A stretch of 64,000 bases of DNA from Pedobacter chinensis (GCF_003339865.1 NZ_QPKV01000003.1:558001-622000), one strand, 5' to 3'. Positions 17,593 through 27,341 are shown, counted from the first letter of the stretch. Numbers and translations are program-made. The notes: a model not told the origin generated them from the sequence alone.

Positions 17593-18361
17593 CGCATTGA
17601 TATTAGGAACAGTTGTTTTTGCAACTGCCTGTAAGGCCAAAAAAGAAATTGTAGTAGCCCCACCAACAACTACTGAGATTAAAACAGATAATTCGAAAGC
17701 TGAAACTTTGACATTGCTTAACAGTAAGCAACTTAAATTTAATACCCTTTCCTTAAAAGCAAAAGCCACTTTAGATATCGCAGGCGATATCAATGATGTG
17801 ACCATGAATTTCAAAATAAAAGACAAAGAAACCATTTGGGTTAGTGTTACTGCATTGGGGGGGCTGGCAGAAGTGGCAAGGGCATTAATCACTCCCGATA
17901 GTATTAAAATAATGAACAGAATAAAAAGTGAGTATACCAAAAAGCCTTTCAGCTACATTTATAATTTTACCAATAAAGAAGTCAATTTTAATACCCTTCA
18001 AAGCATTTTAACGGGTAATGCCATAGATGAATTTTTAACTCCACAATCAGATGTTAAACAGGAGAACGGCGTTTGGGTGGTTTCGGGAAATAAGCAGGAA
18101 TTGGATTATCGTTTACTTTTCAATACCCTTTTAAAGGTCGGCGAAATTAATTTAAACGATTCTAAAAACGGACAGGCGTTAAAAGCAACCTATTTCAATT
18201 ACCAGAAGTTAAATGAATCGCTTTTCCCAAGTGCCCTACAAATCAATACACTTTCTGGTACGAAAAAAATTAATATCGATTTACAGTATGTTAAAATTGA
18301 TGGCAATGTTCCCGTAGATTTTCCGTTTAATGTTCCAAAGAGATTTACTTTGGTAAGATAG
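17570..18361 (+). CDS. DUF4292 family lipoprotein
   Basis: 263 residues. A lipoprotein signal peptide with lipobox FATAC (Cys about residue 21) starts the protein. The mature domain is beta-rich and LolA/LppX-like (SLKAKATLDIAGDINDVTMN, KDKETIWVSVTALGGLAEVA), matching DUF4292. Members are thought to act in lipid or lipoprotein handling at the outer membrane, though none is well characterised. The start lies inside the end of the TPR gene (23-base overlap, different frame), which indicates translational coupling. Confidence 0.83.
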   Translation: MKRNILNSALILGTVVFATACKAKKEIVVAPPTTTEIKTDNSKAETLTLLNSKQLKFNTLSLKAKATLDIAGDINDVTMNFKIKDKETIWVSVTALGGLAEVARALITPDSIKIMNRIKSEYTKKPFSYIYNFTNKEVNFNTLQSILTGNAIDEFLTPQSDVKQENGVWVVSGNKQELDYRLLFNTLLKVGEINLNDSKNGQALKATYFNYQKLNESLFPSALQINTLSGTKKINIDLQYVKIDGNVPVDFPFNVPKRFTLVR

Positions 18362-18559
18362 CACTTAACGATTTTTGGAAACATTGATTGAGCTTTATAT
18401 GGTAATCTGGTAGGCACTTGTAATTTATGTTGCTTACCGCCTTCTATGTTGATATTGCATTTTCTTCTGCCTCAATGAAGATTGTATGAAGATCGTTCTA
18501 TATTAAGTCGTTATGATTTTAGTATCTCAATTTTAATATTTTTTACTATAAAATTTTTA
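18362..18559. other. Intergenic region before the EnvC-like gene
   Basis: About 200 bases, A/T-rich, with no gene. A promoter element lies at its downstream edge (next entry). Confidence 0.4.
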
Positions 18560-18567
18560 TACTTTTG
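18560..18567 (+). promoter_or_regulatory. Candidate -7 element for the EnvC-like gene
   Basis: TACTTTTG is a full match to TAnnTTTG and ends five bases before the ATG at 18573. Transcription would begin at or within a few bases of the start codon, giving a leaderless mRNA. Confidence 0.5.
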
Positions 18568-18572
18568 GCTTA

Positions 18573-19880
18573 ATGAAGCTACACAAACTCGTATTTATCC
18601 TGTTTTTAAGCGTAATCGGATTTTCGGCTACGGCACAACAAACTGAAAGTCAGCTGAGAAGAAAAAAGGAAGCTATACAGCGTGAAATTGAACAGCTTCA
18701 AAAAAACTTAAGTAAAACAGCCAGCGGTAAGAAACTTACTTTGCAGCAAATAAATGGCATTAATGCACAAATCAGGCTACGTCAGGAAAAAATCGGAACC
18801 ATCAACTCTGAAATAAAAAACCTCGATAACCAAATCTCTCAGAACACAAATACCGTACATACACTACAAGGCCAGTTGAGTGATCTTAAAAAAGAATATG
18901 CCGGTATGATTCGTTTTGCGCAAAGAAATCGAAACTCATACGATAAAATGATGTTTATTTTCGCTTCAAAAGACTTTAATCAAGCATATAAACGAATAAA
19001 ATATTTGCAGCAATTTAGTCAATACCGTAAAAAACAGGCTGGTTATATTGAAAATACACAGCAAGAATTAAATGGAAAGATCAAGGTATTGGATAAGACC
19101 TTGAGAGAAAAAAGCGATCTTTTAAAAGAACAGGAACGGGAAAGAGAACGCTTAGGTAAGAATAAAAATGAGCAATCTGCTACTTTAAACAAATTAAGTA
19201 AGCAAGAAAGTCAGTTTAAACAGGATATTGCTTCAAGACAAAAGCAACAAAGGCAGATTGATGCTGCTATTAAGGCTGCTATTCAAAGAGCAATTGAAGC
19301 TGCCAGAAGAAAGGCACTTGAAGAAGCCCGTATTGCAGCAGCAAAACGTGAAGCAGAAGAAAAAGCAGCTGCTGATAAAGCGAGAGCAGAAAACAGACCT
19401 GCTCCTGCCGCAACAAAAGCTCCGGTGGTTAAAGAAAAAACCACTAATGAGGCTCTTACCGCAACACCAGAAACAGCCCGTTTATCGGCAGGCTTTGAAA
19501 ATAACAGAGGTAAATTGCCTTGGCCAGTGGCAACTGGTACAATTACCGAGAGTTTTGGTCAACATAAAATAGACCAGGCGAGTTATACCAATAATGGTGT
19601 GGATATTACTACCGCCGATGGAGCAGCTGTGAGAGCCGTATTTGGAGGGAAGGTTATCAAAGTAGATTATATCCAAGGAAGAGCTGTTGTGATTATCATG
19701 CATGGAGATTATTTTACCGTTTATCAGAATCTAAAAGGTGTTAGTGTAAGCATGGGTAGTTCTGTTGAAACTAAGCAAACCATTGGCGTAGTTGCTAATA
19801 CCGGAGATGATGCAGTGCTAAAGTTCCAGATATGGAGAGGAAGTTCAATATTAAACCCTGAAGCCTGGATTAGTAAGTAA
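18573..19880 (+). CDS. EnvC-like murein hydrolase activator with degenerate LytM (M23) domain
   Basis: 435 residues. Signal peptide MKLHKLVFILFLSVIGFSATAQ; long coiled coil about residues 24-255 (repeated Gln/Lys/Glu heptads such as RRKKEAIQREIEQLQKNL); Ala/Lys-rich linker to about 300; LytM domain about 312-435. The zinc-binding His of HxxxD is Asn here (TNNGVDI) and the final HxH is replaced (LKFQIW), so the domain should not hydrolyse peptidoglycan. That is the pattern of EnvC-type proteins that activate amidases during cell division. It starts almost directly at its own promoter. The TatA-type genes follow after 36 bases. Confidence 0.88.
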   Translation: MKLHKLVFILFLSVIGFSATAQQTESQLRRKKEAIQREIEQLQKNLSKTASGKKLTLQQINGINAQIRLRQEKIGTINSEIKNLDNQISQNTNTVHTLQGQLSDLKKEYAGMIRFAQRNRNSYDKMMFIFASKDFNQAYKRIKYLQQFSQYRKKQAGYIENTQQELNGKIKVLDKTLREKSDLLKEQERERERLGKNKNEQSATLNKLSKQESQFKQDIASRQKQQRQIDAAIKAAIQRAIEAARRKALEEARIAAAKREAEEKAAADKARAENRPAPAATKAPVVKEKTTNEALTATPETARLSAGFENNRGKLPWPVATGTITESFGQHKIDQASYTNNGVDITTADGAAVRAVFGGKVIKVDYIQGRAVVIIMHGDYFTVYQNLKGVSVSMGSSVETKQTIGVVANTGDDAVLKFQIWRGSSILNPEAWISK

Positions 19881-19891
19881 AGAAGATTGTT

Positions 19892-19899
19892 TATATTTG
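19892..19899 (+). promoter_or_regulatory. -7 promoter element for the tatA-type genes
   Basis: TATATTTG, perfect TAnnTTTG match, 17 bases before the ATG at 19917. It lies in the 36-base gap after the EnvC-like gene. No good -33 box. Confidence 0.5.
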
Positions 19900-19916
19900 T
19901 ATAAAATAGATTAGTG

Positions 19917-20282
19917 ATGTATCAAGGCACGTTATTAGAATTTTTAAATATGGGTGGATCTGAGATCGTACTCATATTAGTGGTTGTTCTATTGTTATTT
20001 GGAGGTAAAAAATTACCTGAATTAGCAAGAGGATTGGGAAAGGGAATCAGAGAATTTAAAGATGCATCTGATGGTGTTAAACGTGAAATTCATAGAAACA
20101 TAAATGCTATGGATTTAGATAGAGAAGAAGCAGAGGAAACTGTTGCAAATAATAACAACCAACGTCATCATCCGGCAGAAGAGCCTTCAATTGATGAAAA
20201 AGTTGAGCCTGGCACTAAAACTCCTCATCCCTCAGTTTATCCCATAGATGAAGAAACAGTAACTGACAATCAAAAAGCTTAA
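19917..20282 (+). CDS. TatA/TatB-type Sec-independent translocase subunit, long form
   Basis: 121 residues from the ATG at 19917 (a GTG three bases earlier is also possible). One membrane helix ([17 protein letters not shown]) is followed by the hinge and amphipathic helix ([18 protein letters not shown]) that define TatA/B. The extended acidic tail (about residues 55-121, Asn/His/Glu-rich) is longer than in TatA proper and gives it a TatB-like length. [16 protein letters not shown] is nearer TatA in sequence. It is followed by a short TatA, so the pair may divide TatA and TatB roles. It serves export of folded twin-arginine proteins. Confidence 0.85.
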   Translation: MYQGTLLEFLNMGGSEIVLILVVVLLLFGGKKLPELARGLGKGIREFKDASDGVKREIHRNINAMDLDREEAEETVANNNNQRHHPAEEPSIDEKVEPGTKTPHPSVYPIDEETVTDNQKA

Positions 20283-20293
20283 ACAAAAAAGTT

Positions 20294-20494
20294 ATGTTAA
20301 ATACAACAATAGCAGCAATGCTTGGCACACCAGAAATTATCATTATCGCTATCGTGGTATTGTTATTATTTGGTGGAAAGAAAATTCCTGAACTGATGAG
20401 AGGTTTAGGAAAAGGTGTTAAAGAATTTAAAGATGGTAAAGACGGAGTTGATGGAGATCAGGTAGATCCATCGAACCGTGATAAAACTGTTTAA
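20294..20494 (+). CDS. tatA: TatA Sec-independent translocase subunit, short form
   Basis: 66 residues: N-terminal helix ([17 protein letters not shown]), hinge, amphipathic helix ([18 protein letters not shown]) and a short charged tail. This is standard TatA length and layout. It lies 11 bases after the longer paralogue and 17 bases before gatA. TatC is not in the window. Two predicted Tat substrates occur elsewhere in the window (24771 and 52846). Confidence 0.92.
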   Translation: MLNTTIAAMLGTPEIIIIAIVVLLLFGGKKIPELMRGLGKGVKEFKDGKDGVDGDQVDPSNRDKTV

Positions 20495-20511
20495 TTGCAA
20501 TATTTTTAGTT

Positions 20512-21933
20512 TTGAAGAAATACAGCTCTCTTAAAGAGATACAAACGCTCATTTCGCAAAAGCAATTAACTTTAACTGATTTATTGGCTTATTATTTTAA
20601 GCAAATTGCAGCAAATGAACACCTCAATGCATTTAACGAGGTGTTTTTTTATTCGGCAGAAGTTCAGGCGAAGGCGGTTCAACAAAAGATAGAAAATGGT
20701 ACGGCGGGCAAGCTTGCGGGGATGGTTATCGGTATAAAAGATAACATCTGTTATAAAGACCACATCGTTACAGCATCTTCAAAAATGCTTGATGGTTTTG
20801 TTTCTCCATATTCTTCTACTGTGGTGCAGCGGTTGTTACAGGAAGACGCGGTTATTATCGGCCGCTTAAACTGTGATGAGTTTGCTATGGGCGGTTCTAA
20901 TGAGACTTCTTATTTTGGCCCGGCTAAAAATGCTGCAAATCCGGCACTGGTTCCAGGTGGTTCATCTGGTGGCTCTGCAGTAGCTGTACAGGCAGATATG
21001 TGTTTGGCGGCACTCGGTACCGATACCGGTGGTTCAGTTAGGCAACCAGCTGCATTTTGCGGGCAAATTGGCCTAAAACCAACTTACGGTAGAATTTCAA
21101 GATACGGCGTAATTGCTTACGCTTCTTCTTTTGATCAGGTTGGTCCAATAACTTCTTCAGTTGAAGATGCAGCTTTGCTTTTGCAGGTTTTGGCTGGCGC
21201 TGATGACTATGATTCTACCGTTTCGCCTTTAGAAGTACCGGATTATCCTGCCCATTTAGGCGAACATAAAAAACAAAAAATAGCGGTTTTAAAAGAAACC
21301 ATTGAGAGCGATGCACTTGATCCCGAAATTAAATCAGCTATATTAAAATCGATTGATGATTTAAAAGCCCAGGGGCATACAGTGAATGATGTGTCTTTTG
21401 ATCTTTTGGATTATCTTGTTCCGGCATATTATATTTTAACAACGGCTGAAGCATCTTCAAATCTTTCGCGTTATGATGGTGTTCATTACGGGCATCGCAA
21501 TACCGAAGCAAAATCATTAACTGAACTTTATAAACATTCTCGTGCTGAAGGCTTTGGCGAAGAAGTAAAACGTAGAATTTTACTCGGAACCTTTGTTTTA
21601 AGTGCAGGTTATTATGATGCTTACTATCAAAAAGCACAGCAGGTTCGTAGGTTGATCAGAGAGAAAATGGATATTCTTTTTGAAGAATACGATCTGGTAT
21701 TATCTCCGGTGGCACCAACAGCAGCCTTTAAAATCGGCGATAACGTACAAGATGCATTGGTCATGTACATGGCAGATATTTTCACTGTATTACCATCATT
21801 AAGCGGAAATCCGGCAATTGCTTTGCCTTTGGGCAATAATTCAGAAGGTTTGCCGTTAAGTATTCAATTTACAGCCAAACATTTTGAGGAAGATAAGCTC
21901 CTGGCTTTTTCTCAGGCATTTTTATCAAGTTAG
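20512..21933 (+). CDS. gatA: Asp-tRNA(Asn)/Glu-tRNA(Gln) amidotransferase subunit A
   Basis: 473 residues, amidase signature family. The catalytic triad is intact: Lys76 (GIKDNIC), cis-Ser151 (PGGSSGGSA) and nucleophile Ser175 (TDTGGSVRQPA), at spacings matching known GatA. It releases ammonia from glutamine for amidation of mischarged Asp-tRNA(Asn) or Glu-tRNA(Gln) with GatB and GatC, which are not in this window. The start is a TTG at 20512, with no ATG near that would keep the N-terminal helix. It lies 17 bases after tatA, so the genes are probably one operon. Confidence 0.95.
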   Translation: MKKYSSLKEIQTLISQKQLTLTDLLAYYFKQIAANEHLNAFNEVFFYSAEVQAKAVQQKIENGTAGKLAGMVIGIKDNICYKDHIVTASSKMLDGFVSPYSSTVVQRLLQEDAVIIGRLNCDEFAMGGSNETSYFGPAKNAANPALVPGGSSGGSAVAVQADMCLAALGTDTGGSVRQPAAFCGQIGLKPTYGRISRYGVIAYASSFDQVGPITSSVEDAALLLQVLAGADDYDSTVSPLEVPDYPAHLGEHKKQKIAVLKETIESDALDPEIKSAILKSIDDLKAQGHTVNDVSFDLLDYLVPAYYILTTAEASSNLSRYDGVHYGHRNTEAKSLTELYKHSRAEGFGEEVKRRILLGTFVLSAGYYDAYYQKAQQVRRLIREKMDILFEEYDLVLSPVAPTAAFKIGDNVQDALVMYMADIFTVLPSLSGNPAIALPLGNNSEGLPLSIQFTAKHFEEDKLLAFSQAFLSS

Positions 21934-22125
21934 TCCGAAGCCGGGAGTCCGGGGTCGGAAGTGATCATTGCAATTACGGTTTAGGTAGAAAAGGATTGTA
22001 GTTAAATTTTAACGTAAGCAATGGTATTTGTGAATATTTCTGCTTCAGTTCGGGAACTTTACGAACTAAACAGAATCAGTTGCGGTTTAAGTTGTCAAAA
22101 CCAATGCTGAATAAACCAATAGCCC
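21934..22125. other. Intergenic region with a small repeat fragment
   Basis: About 190 bases. GTCCGAAGCCGGGAGTCCGG followed by GGTCGGAAG (21933-21961) is a run of related short units resembling intergenic repeats of this group. No gene seen. Confidence 0.35.
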
Positions 22126-23529
22126 ATGATTAAAAAATTACTTTTTACCTCTATTTGTGCTCTTCTAGGTTTTGTTTATCCTTCTTTTGCTCAGCAAACG
22201 TTAAAAATTGATAGTATATCAAAAAGGCAAAACAATATTTTCATTAATACCGATACGGTAGCTGTACCTTTAATTTATGAGAATCCATTGCTGATGGGGC
22301 AAAATTATATTTACAAGCTCAGGCTGGATTCTATTGTAAAAACAGTTCCTCTCCCCTACAATGAATATGTTCAGCAATATATCGACATCTATGCAAAACG
22401 CAAAGATATGTTTGGTAAAATGATGGGCTTATCCAATTATTACTTTCCAATTTTCGAAAAAGCTTTAAAGGATTTTAATATCCCACAGGAGATTAAATAT
22501 TTAACCATTGTGGAATCTCAAATGAATCCACATGCTATTTCGCGGGTTGGTGCGACTGGGATCTGGCAATTTATGTTTGGTACCGGAAAAGCTTACGGAT
22601 TGAAAATGGATAATTTCGTTGATGAGCGGAAAGACCCCATTCAAGCCAGCTACGCTGCTGCCCAGTATTTTAGAGATGCTTATGAAGAGCTTGGCGATTG
22701 GCTATTGGCCATTGCCGCCTACAATTGCGGTAAAGGTAATGTAACCCGGGCTATGGATAAGGCTGGTTCCAGAGATTTTTGGGAAATCAGACAATTTCTG
22801 CCTAAAGAAACCCGAAATTATGTTCCTGCATTTATTGCTGCAGTTTATGTAATGAATTATTCCCACCATCATCAGATCACGGCTCAGGCATGCAATATGT
22901 TTTTGAAAACAGATACTGTACAAACCAATCGCTTTGTTTCATTGATTGGTTTAGCCCAGGCTTTAAATATCGATGAAGCCTCTCTGTTCGCTTTAAATCC
23001 TTCATATAAGAAAAAAATTGTAAATGGTACCGATGATGAGCCAAAACGGATTGTCATGCCTAAACTTAAAGATATTGATTATGCAAATGTTTATGAAGTG
23101 CTGTACAATACCGATCTTGATGTGAATATGCAGGTTATTCAGGCCAGCACCGATGATGTAAGAGAACTAAGGAAAAAAGAAGTTAAAACCGTTTCTTCGT
23201 CTTCAGTGGTTTATCATAAAGTTACCCCGGGGCAAAATCTGACTAATGTTGCAAACAAATATGGTGTAGAAGTACAGGATTTGAGAGTTTGGAATGGCCT
23301 GAAAAGCAAAACAATAGTGCCTGGACAAAGCCTTAAAATTTTTGCTAAAAGCGTGAACCGATTACAACCTTCAGCTTCTTATTTAAGTTATAAAGTTAAA
23401 TCAGGCGATACACTATCAGAAATTGCGGAGAAATTCAATGGTGCAACAGTGCAAAGTATTAAACGCGATAACAAACTTACCAAAGCTGGTTTGCAAGCTG
23501 GCATGATTTTGAAGATTAGTAAGGGTTAA
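22126..23529 (+). CDS. Membrane-bound lytic murein transglycosylase D-like protein with two LysM domains
   Basis: 467 residues. A signal peptide (MIKKLLFTSICALLGFVYPSFAQ) is followed by an SLT/GH23 domain at about 95-290 with catalytic Glu130 (VESQMNPHAISRVGATG, IWQFM) and the AAYNCGKGNVTRA motif. Two C-terminal LysM modules follow at about 363-408 (YHKVTPGQNLTNVANKYGV) and 420-465 (YKVKSGDTLSEIAEKFN). It cleaves glycan strands to 1,6-anhydro-muropeptides in the periplasm and anchors to peptidoglycan by LysM, as MltD does. Confidence 0.94.
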   Translation: MIKKLLFTSICALLGFVYPSFAQQTLKIDSISKRQNNIFINTDTVAVPLIYENPLLMGQNYIYKLRLDSIVKTVPLPYNEYVQQYIDIYAKRKDMFGKMMGLSNYYFPIFEKALKDFNIPQEIKYLTIVESQMNPHAISRVGATGIWQFMFGTGKAYGLKMDNFVDERKDPIQASYAAAQYFRDAYEELGDWLLAIAAYNCGKGNVTRAMDKAGSRDFWEIRQFLPKETRNYVPAFIAAVYVMNYSHHHQITAQACNMFLKTDTVQTNRFVSLIGLAQALNIDEASLFALNPSYKKKIVNGTDDEPKRIVMPKLKDIDYANVYEVLYNTDLDVNMQVIQASTDDVRELRKKEVKTVSSSSVVYHKVTPGQNLTNVANKYGVEVQDLRVWNGLKSKTIVPGQSLKIFAKSVNRLQPSASYLSYKVKSGDTLSEIAEKFNGATVQSIKRDNKLTKAGLQAGMILKISKG

Positions 23530-23626
23530 GTTGCAAGTATTAAGTACTACGAATATAAATACGGAGGTGCATTTCAAAACTTTTTAAATGGGCCGTAGAA
23601 TTTCATCTAAAAACTGGCGATCTAAT

Positions 23627-24133
23627 ATGAGAATTAATAAAGAGTCCAAAATAAATATTTCTCTTTTTTTTGTGATTTTTTTCTCTATTTTTCTCAATGC
23701 GTGCGGTCAAGAAAATATCATAAAAGATATTGAAGAGAAATTGCAGGGAACTTGGGTAGGAACAGCCAAGGATTTTGATCTTAAGGATGTTAACGAGTTA
23801 AATGTTCTATTTGATAAGGATAATATTCGATTGAGAAAAAATTATTATATAGGTACTGTAAACAAAAAGGTTGCAATTCCCGATAGCGATAAAAAATATA
23901 GAATATTCATTCATTCAAACGGTGACACTATCATAGAACAACGATACAATATGGTAATGTCTACAATAAAAGAGCCTATTTATGGGAAATTACATATTGT
24001 CAATAAGAATGAAATAAGGATATTTTTTTTATTCAAAATGAATGAAAAGAGTTTTCTTGGATTAAATTTAGAGAGAGATGGGTGGTATTTAAAAAGATCT
24101 TTATCTCAAGATGGTATGAACCAATACCTCTGA
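23627..24133 (+). CDS. Hypothetical lipoprotein
   Basis: 168 residues from the ATG at 23627; a longer frame from 23588 would place a basic stretch before the signal and is less likely. The signal peptide has a lipobox (IFLNAC). The mature part starts with a KLQGTWVGT segment, the kind seen in lipocalin-like small lipoproteins, then beta strands. No firm family. The A/T content is higher than in neighbours. It is followed by a decayed gene. Confidence 0.7.
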   Translation: MRINKESKINISLFFVIFFSIFLNACGQENIIKDIEEKLQGTWVGTAKDFDLKDVNELNVLFDKDNIRLRKNYYIGTVNKKVAIPDSDKKYRIFIHSNGDTIIEQRYNMVMSTIKEPIYGKLHIVNKNEIRIFFLFKMNEKSFLGLNLERDGWYLKRSLSQDGMNQYL

Positions 24134-24152
24134 CGATCTTACGACTATGTAA

Positions 24153-24419
24153 ATGAGGGCATTATTCTTGACAGCTATATTAATAGATGATCTGGCGGTT
24201 CAAGATAAAAAAAATAAAAAAGAGCAAAAACCCTTATTATGACGAGGCTATTGCCTATTGTTTGGCATTTACATGGGAAAAAAGTCGGCACTGGATTATT
24301 TGAACAAGATTTCTCCAAATTACAAAGATCAGAAGTACATAGACCGAATTGAAGCCCTTAAAAAACTTATACGTGAAGACATTTATGGCTCTGAGGCAAA
24401 CAAAAGGATGTTTCAATAA
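24153..24419 (+). pseudogene. Decayed small gene, frame-broken
   Basis: A protein-like peptide can be followed from ATG 24153 (MRALFLTAILIDDLAVQDKK...) to the stop at 24417, but the frame is broken in the middle. It either reads through a TGA at 24240, or slips to a neighbouring frame (giving a natural-looking YYDEAIAYC) and back before MGKKSALDYLNKISPNYKDQ near 24273. The last 49 codons in frame end in EDIYGSEANKRMFQ. Two compensating indels would explain it. The family is not recognised. An (AAT) run follows directly at 24415-24432. Confidence 0.5.
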
Positions 24420-24770
24420 TAATAATAATAATAAGGTATTATACAAATCCTTCCATATATTAAAATAATCACTATCAAAGTCTGGGTTATTTGAAATGTT
24501 CTAAAGCTTTAATTTATTCTTTTAAAGACAAGTGTTATAAATTTGTTGTAGTATTTCTTCTTGAACCTGAAACAAGTTAAGTAACGACCATTCATGTATG
24601 AATGTACTTGGCGCTGCTTTTAGAAAAATTATAAAATCAACCATTACTTTTGTTGACTCTCATATTTCGTAATTCTGTAACAATATTATCGATTTACATA
24701 TAATTAACTTTCGCTTTATTTTAATAGTGTTAAAATAAGTTTAATTTGCTTTAAATTATTTTAACAAAAC
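24420..24770. other. A/T-rich intergenic region before phospholipase C
   Basis: About 350 bases with no gene. It begins with the trinucleotide run and ends in very A/T-rich sequence likely to hold the phospholipase promoter. No perfect TAnnTTTG was found. Confidence 0.4.
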
Positions 24771-27299
24771 ATGGATACCAGAAGAGAATTTCTCCGTAAA
24801 TCTTTACTGCTTTCAGGTGCAACGGGTCTAGCCACCGTGATGCCTGCCTCAATTCAAAAAGCGTTAGCCATTAATCCAGCCCCGGGAAGTACTTTCCTTG
24901 ATGCAGAACACATTGTGATTCTGATGCAGGAGAACCGATCGTTTGATCATGCTTTTGGTAGTTTGCAGGGCGTTCGGGGGTTTAATGATCCAAGAGCGGT
25001 AACTCTTCCGGATCAAAAGCCTGTTTGGTTTCAAACGGATGCCACAGGAAAAACTTACGCTCCATTTCGTTTAAATATTAAAGATACAAAAGTAACCTGG
25101 ATGGGCTCTTTGCCCCATTCCCGCGCAAGCCAGGTTGATGCCTATAACCTGGGTAAATATGATAAATGGTTAATTGCTAAAAAATCAGGCAATAAAAGCT
25201 ATGCGCAAATGCCACTCACTTTGGGCCATTATGTTCGTGAGGATTTGCCTTTTAATTATGCTTTGGCCGATGCATTTACCATTTGTGACCAGAATTTTTG
25301 TTCAGGCATGACCAGCACAACTCCAAACAGGTCGTTTTTCTGGACTGGCAAAATCACACATGAAGAAAATGGCATATTAAAAGCGAATATCAGAAATGAT
25401 GATTTTGCTTACGGTAAGCATGTATGGAAAACTTTTCCCGAGTTACTGGAGGAGAATAAAATTGCCTGGAAGTTTTACCAAAATGAAACCAGTTGCGGAG
25501 GTGGATTCAAAGGAGAAGAGCGTGCCTGGTTGGCCAATTTTGGTTGTAATTTATTAGAGTTCTTCAAAGCTTACAATGTAAAATTTAAAGATAAATATGT
25601 AGAAAACCTTCAGGTACTGGTTGATACCTTGCCTGCTGAAATTAACAAGCTCCAGGAGGAAAGCCCCTCTAGTGATGCCGTGGCAAAGAAAATTCAAAAC
25701 GATCTAAAAAATAAAATGAAGGCTTTGGATGATGCTGCTGCTGAACTGGAAAAATGGAATGAGAAGAATTTTGCGAAATTAACAGATGAGCAGAAAAGTT
25801 TATTCTACCGGGCTTTTGTGGTGAATAAAAATGATCCGGATTACAGAAGTGTTTCTGCTATAAAATATCAGGATAATGGTAAGGAAAGAGAGGTTACGGT
25901 TCCAAAAGGAGATATTTTACATCAATTTAGGGCCGATGTGAATAGTGGCAAATTACCCACTGTGTCCTGGCTGGCCGGGCCACAGAATTTTTCTGATCAC
26001 CCAAGTGCACCGTGGTATGGTGCATGGCTTGTTTCTGAAGTGATGGATATCTTGACTAAAAATCCAGAGGTTTGGAAGAAAACAATTTTTATTGTTACTT
26101 ATGATGAAAATGATGGTTATTATGATCACGTAGTTCCATTTTCCATTCCGGATAACAATAAACCTGAAACCGGAAAAGTTTCTAAAGGAATTGAAACCGA
26201 AGTTGAGCATGTTCGCCTGGCAAATGAGTTAAAGCAAGGCGTTCCTGAAAAAGGCGCCAGAGAGGCACCAATTGGTTTAGGGTTTAGAGTGCCCATGTTA
26301 ATTGCTTCGCCATGGAGCCGCGGAGGTAAAGTAAACTCGCAAGTGTTTGATCATACTTCTACACTACAGTTTTTGGAAGAGTTTATAAACCGAAAATACA
26401 ATAAAAACATCCGTATTGATAACATTAGTGAATGGAGAAGAACCATTTGCGGAAACCTGACTTCAGCATTTACTCCATTTGATCCGGCATCAGAAAAACT
26501 GCCGTTTTTGCAACGCGATGCCTTTGTGGAAACGATTTTCAATGCCAGGTTTAAAGAAGAACCTAAGATATCAAAAGCTTTATCAGAGAAAGAGATCAAA
26601 AAAGTGATCAGTGATAATAACTATGCCGGTTTAATGTCGCAACAGGAAAAGGGAATTCGTAAAGCATGCGCATTGCCCTACCAGTTGGGAACCATTGGAT
26701 CGCTTCAGGGAGATAAACAAACTTTTCAAATTAAAATGTCTGCTCATAATCAGTTATTTGGTAAGGCTGCTGCCGGTGCTCCGTTTACTGTTTATGCTCC
26801 TGGAAAATTCAAATACGAGGATCAGGAAGAGATTTGCAGAAATTGGTCATTTGCGGTAAAAGCGAATGATGAATTAGCATACAGCTGGCCGCTAAAATCT
26901 TTTGAAAGCGGAAAATACCACCTCCGGTTAAATGGTCCGAATGGATTTTATCGCGAATTTATCGGTACAGCTAATGATCCGCTTTTAACGATTTCGGCTG
27001 AACATGAGTTAAACCGTTTAACTAAAGCACCGACGGGGAATATCAAAGTGATGATTAAGAACGATGGTGGTAATGCTGTTCATGTTCAATTGAAAGATTT
27101 GGGTTATAAAAATAACAGCATTCAGAAAAATGTTGCTCCAAAAACGGAAGAAATCATTGTTGTGGATTTAAAATCGAGTTATGGATGGTATGATTTTGAA
27201 GTGAGCAGTAGTGCAAATAGCTTGTTCAGCCAGCGATTTGCCGGGCGCGTAGAAACCGGGAAAGAAACCTATACAGACCCTTTAATGGGCAGAGTTTAA
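24771..27299 (+). CDS. Phosphocholine-specific phospholipase C, Tat-exported
   Basis: 842 residues. A twin-arginine signal (RREFLRKSLLLSGATGL) starts the protein. The phosphoesterase domain runs to about residue 600, with MQENRSFDHAFGSLQGVRGF at the N-terminus, a TSTTPNRSFFWTG block, and YDENDGYYDHVVPF near the catalytic region. Two C-terminal DUF756-type beta modules follow, at about 640-730 and 745-840. This is the bacterial non-haemolytic phospholipase C/acid phosphatase family (PlcN type), cleaving phosphocholine headgroups. Tat export fits a folded metalloenzyme, and TatA-type genes lie 4 kb upstream. A terminator follows the stop. Confidence 0.92.
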   Translation: MDTRREFLRKSLLLSGATGLATVMPASIQKALAINPAPGSTFLDAEHIVILMQENRSFDHAFGSLQGVRGFNDPRAVTLPDQKPVWFQTDATGKTYAPFRLNIKDTKVTWMGSLPHSRASQVDAYNLGKYDKWLIAKKSGNKSYAQMPLTLGHYVREDLPFNYALADAFTICDQNFCSGMTSTTPNRSFFWTGKITHEENGILKANIRNDDFAYGKHVWKTFPELLEENKIAWKFYQNETSCGGGFKGEERAWLANFGCNLLEFFKAYNVKFKDKYVENLQVLVDTLPAEINKLQEESPSSDAVAKKIQNDLKNKMKALDDAAAELEKWNEKNFAKLTDEQKSLFYRAFVVNKNDPDYRSVSAIKYQDNGKEREVTVPKGDILHQFRADVNSGKLPTVSWLAGPQNFSDHPSAPWYGAWLVSEVMDILTKNPEVWKKTIFIVTYDENDGYYDHVVPFSIPDNNKPETGKVSKGIETEVEHVRLANELKQGVPEKGAREAPIGLGFRVPMLIASPWSRGGKVNSQVFDHTSTLQFLEEFINRKYNKNIRIDNISEWRRTICGNLTSAFTPFDPASEKLPFLQRDAFVETIFNARFKEEPKISKALSEKEIKKVISDNNYAGLMSQQEKGIRKACALPYQLGTIGSLQGDKQTFQIKMSAHNQLFGKAAAGAPFTVYAPGKFKYEDQEEICRNWSFAVKANDELAYSWPLKSFESGKYHLRLNGPNGFYREFIGTANDPLLTISAEHELNRLTKAPTGNIKVMIKNDGGNAVHVQLKDLGYKNNSIQKNVAPKTEEIIVVDLKSSYGWYDFEVSSSANSLFSQRFAGRVETGKETYTDPLMGRV

Positions 27300-27306
27300 C
27301 TGATTT

Positions 27307-27341
27307 AACCCTCGTAGGCTTTGAAAACCTACGAGGGTTTA
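27307..27341 (+). terminator. Terminator after phospholipase C
   Basis: AACCCTCGTAGG (27307-27318) pairs perfectly with CCTACGAGGGTT (27328-27339), followed by a few T. It begins eight bases after the stop codon. Confidence 0.82.
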
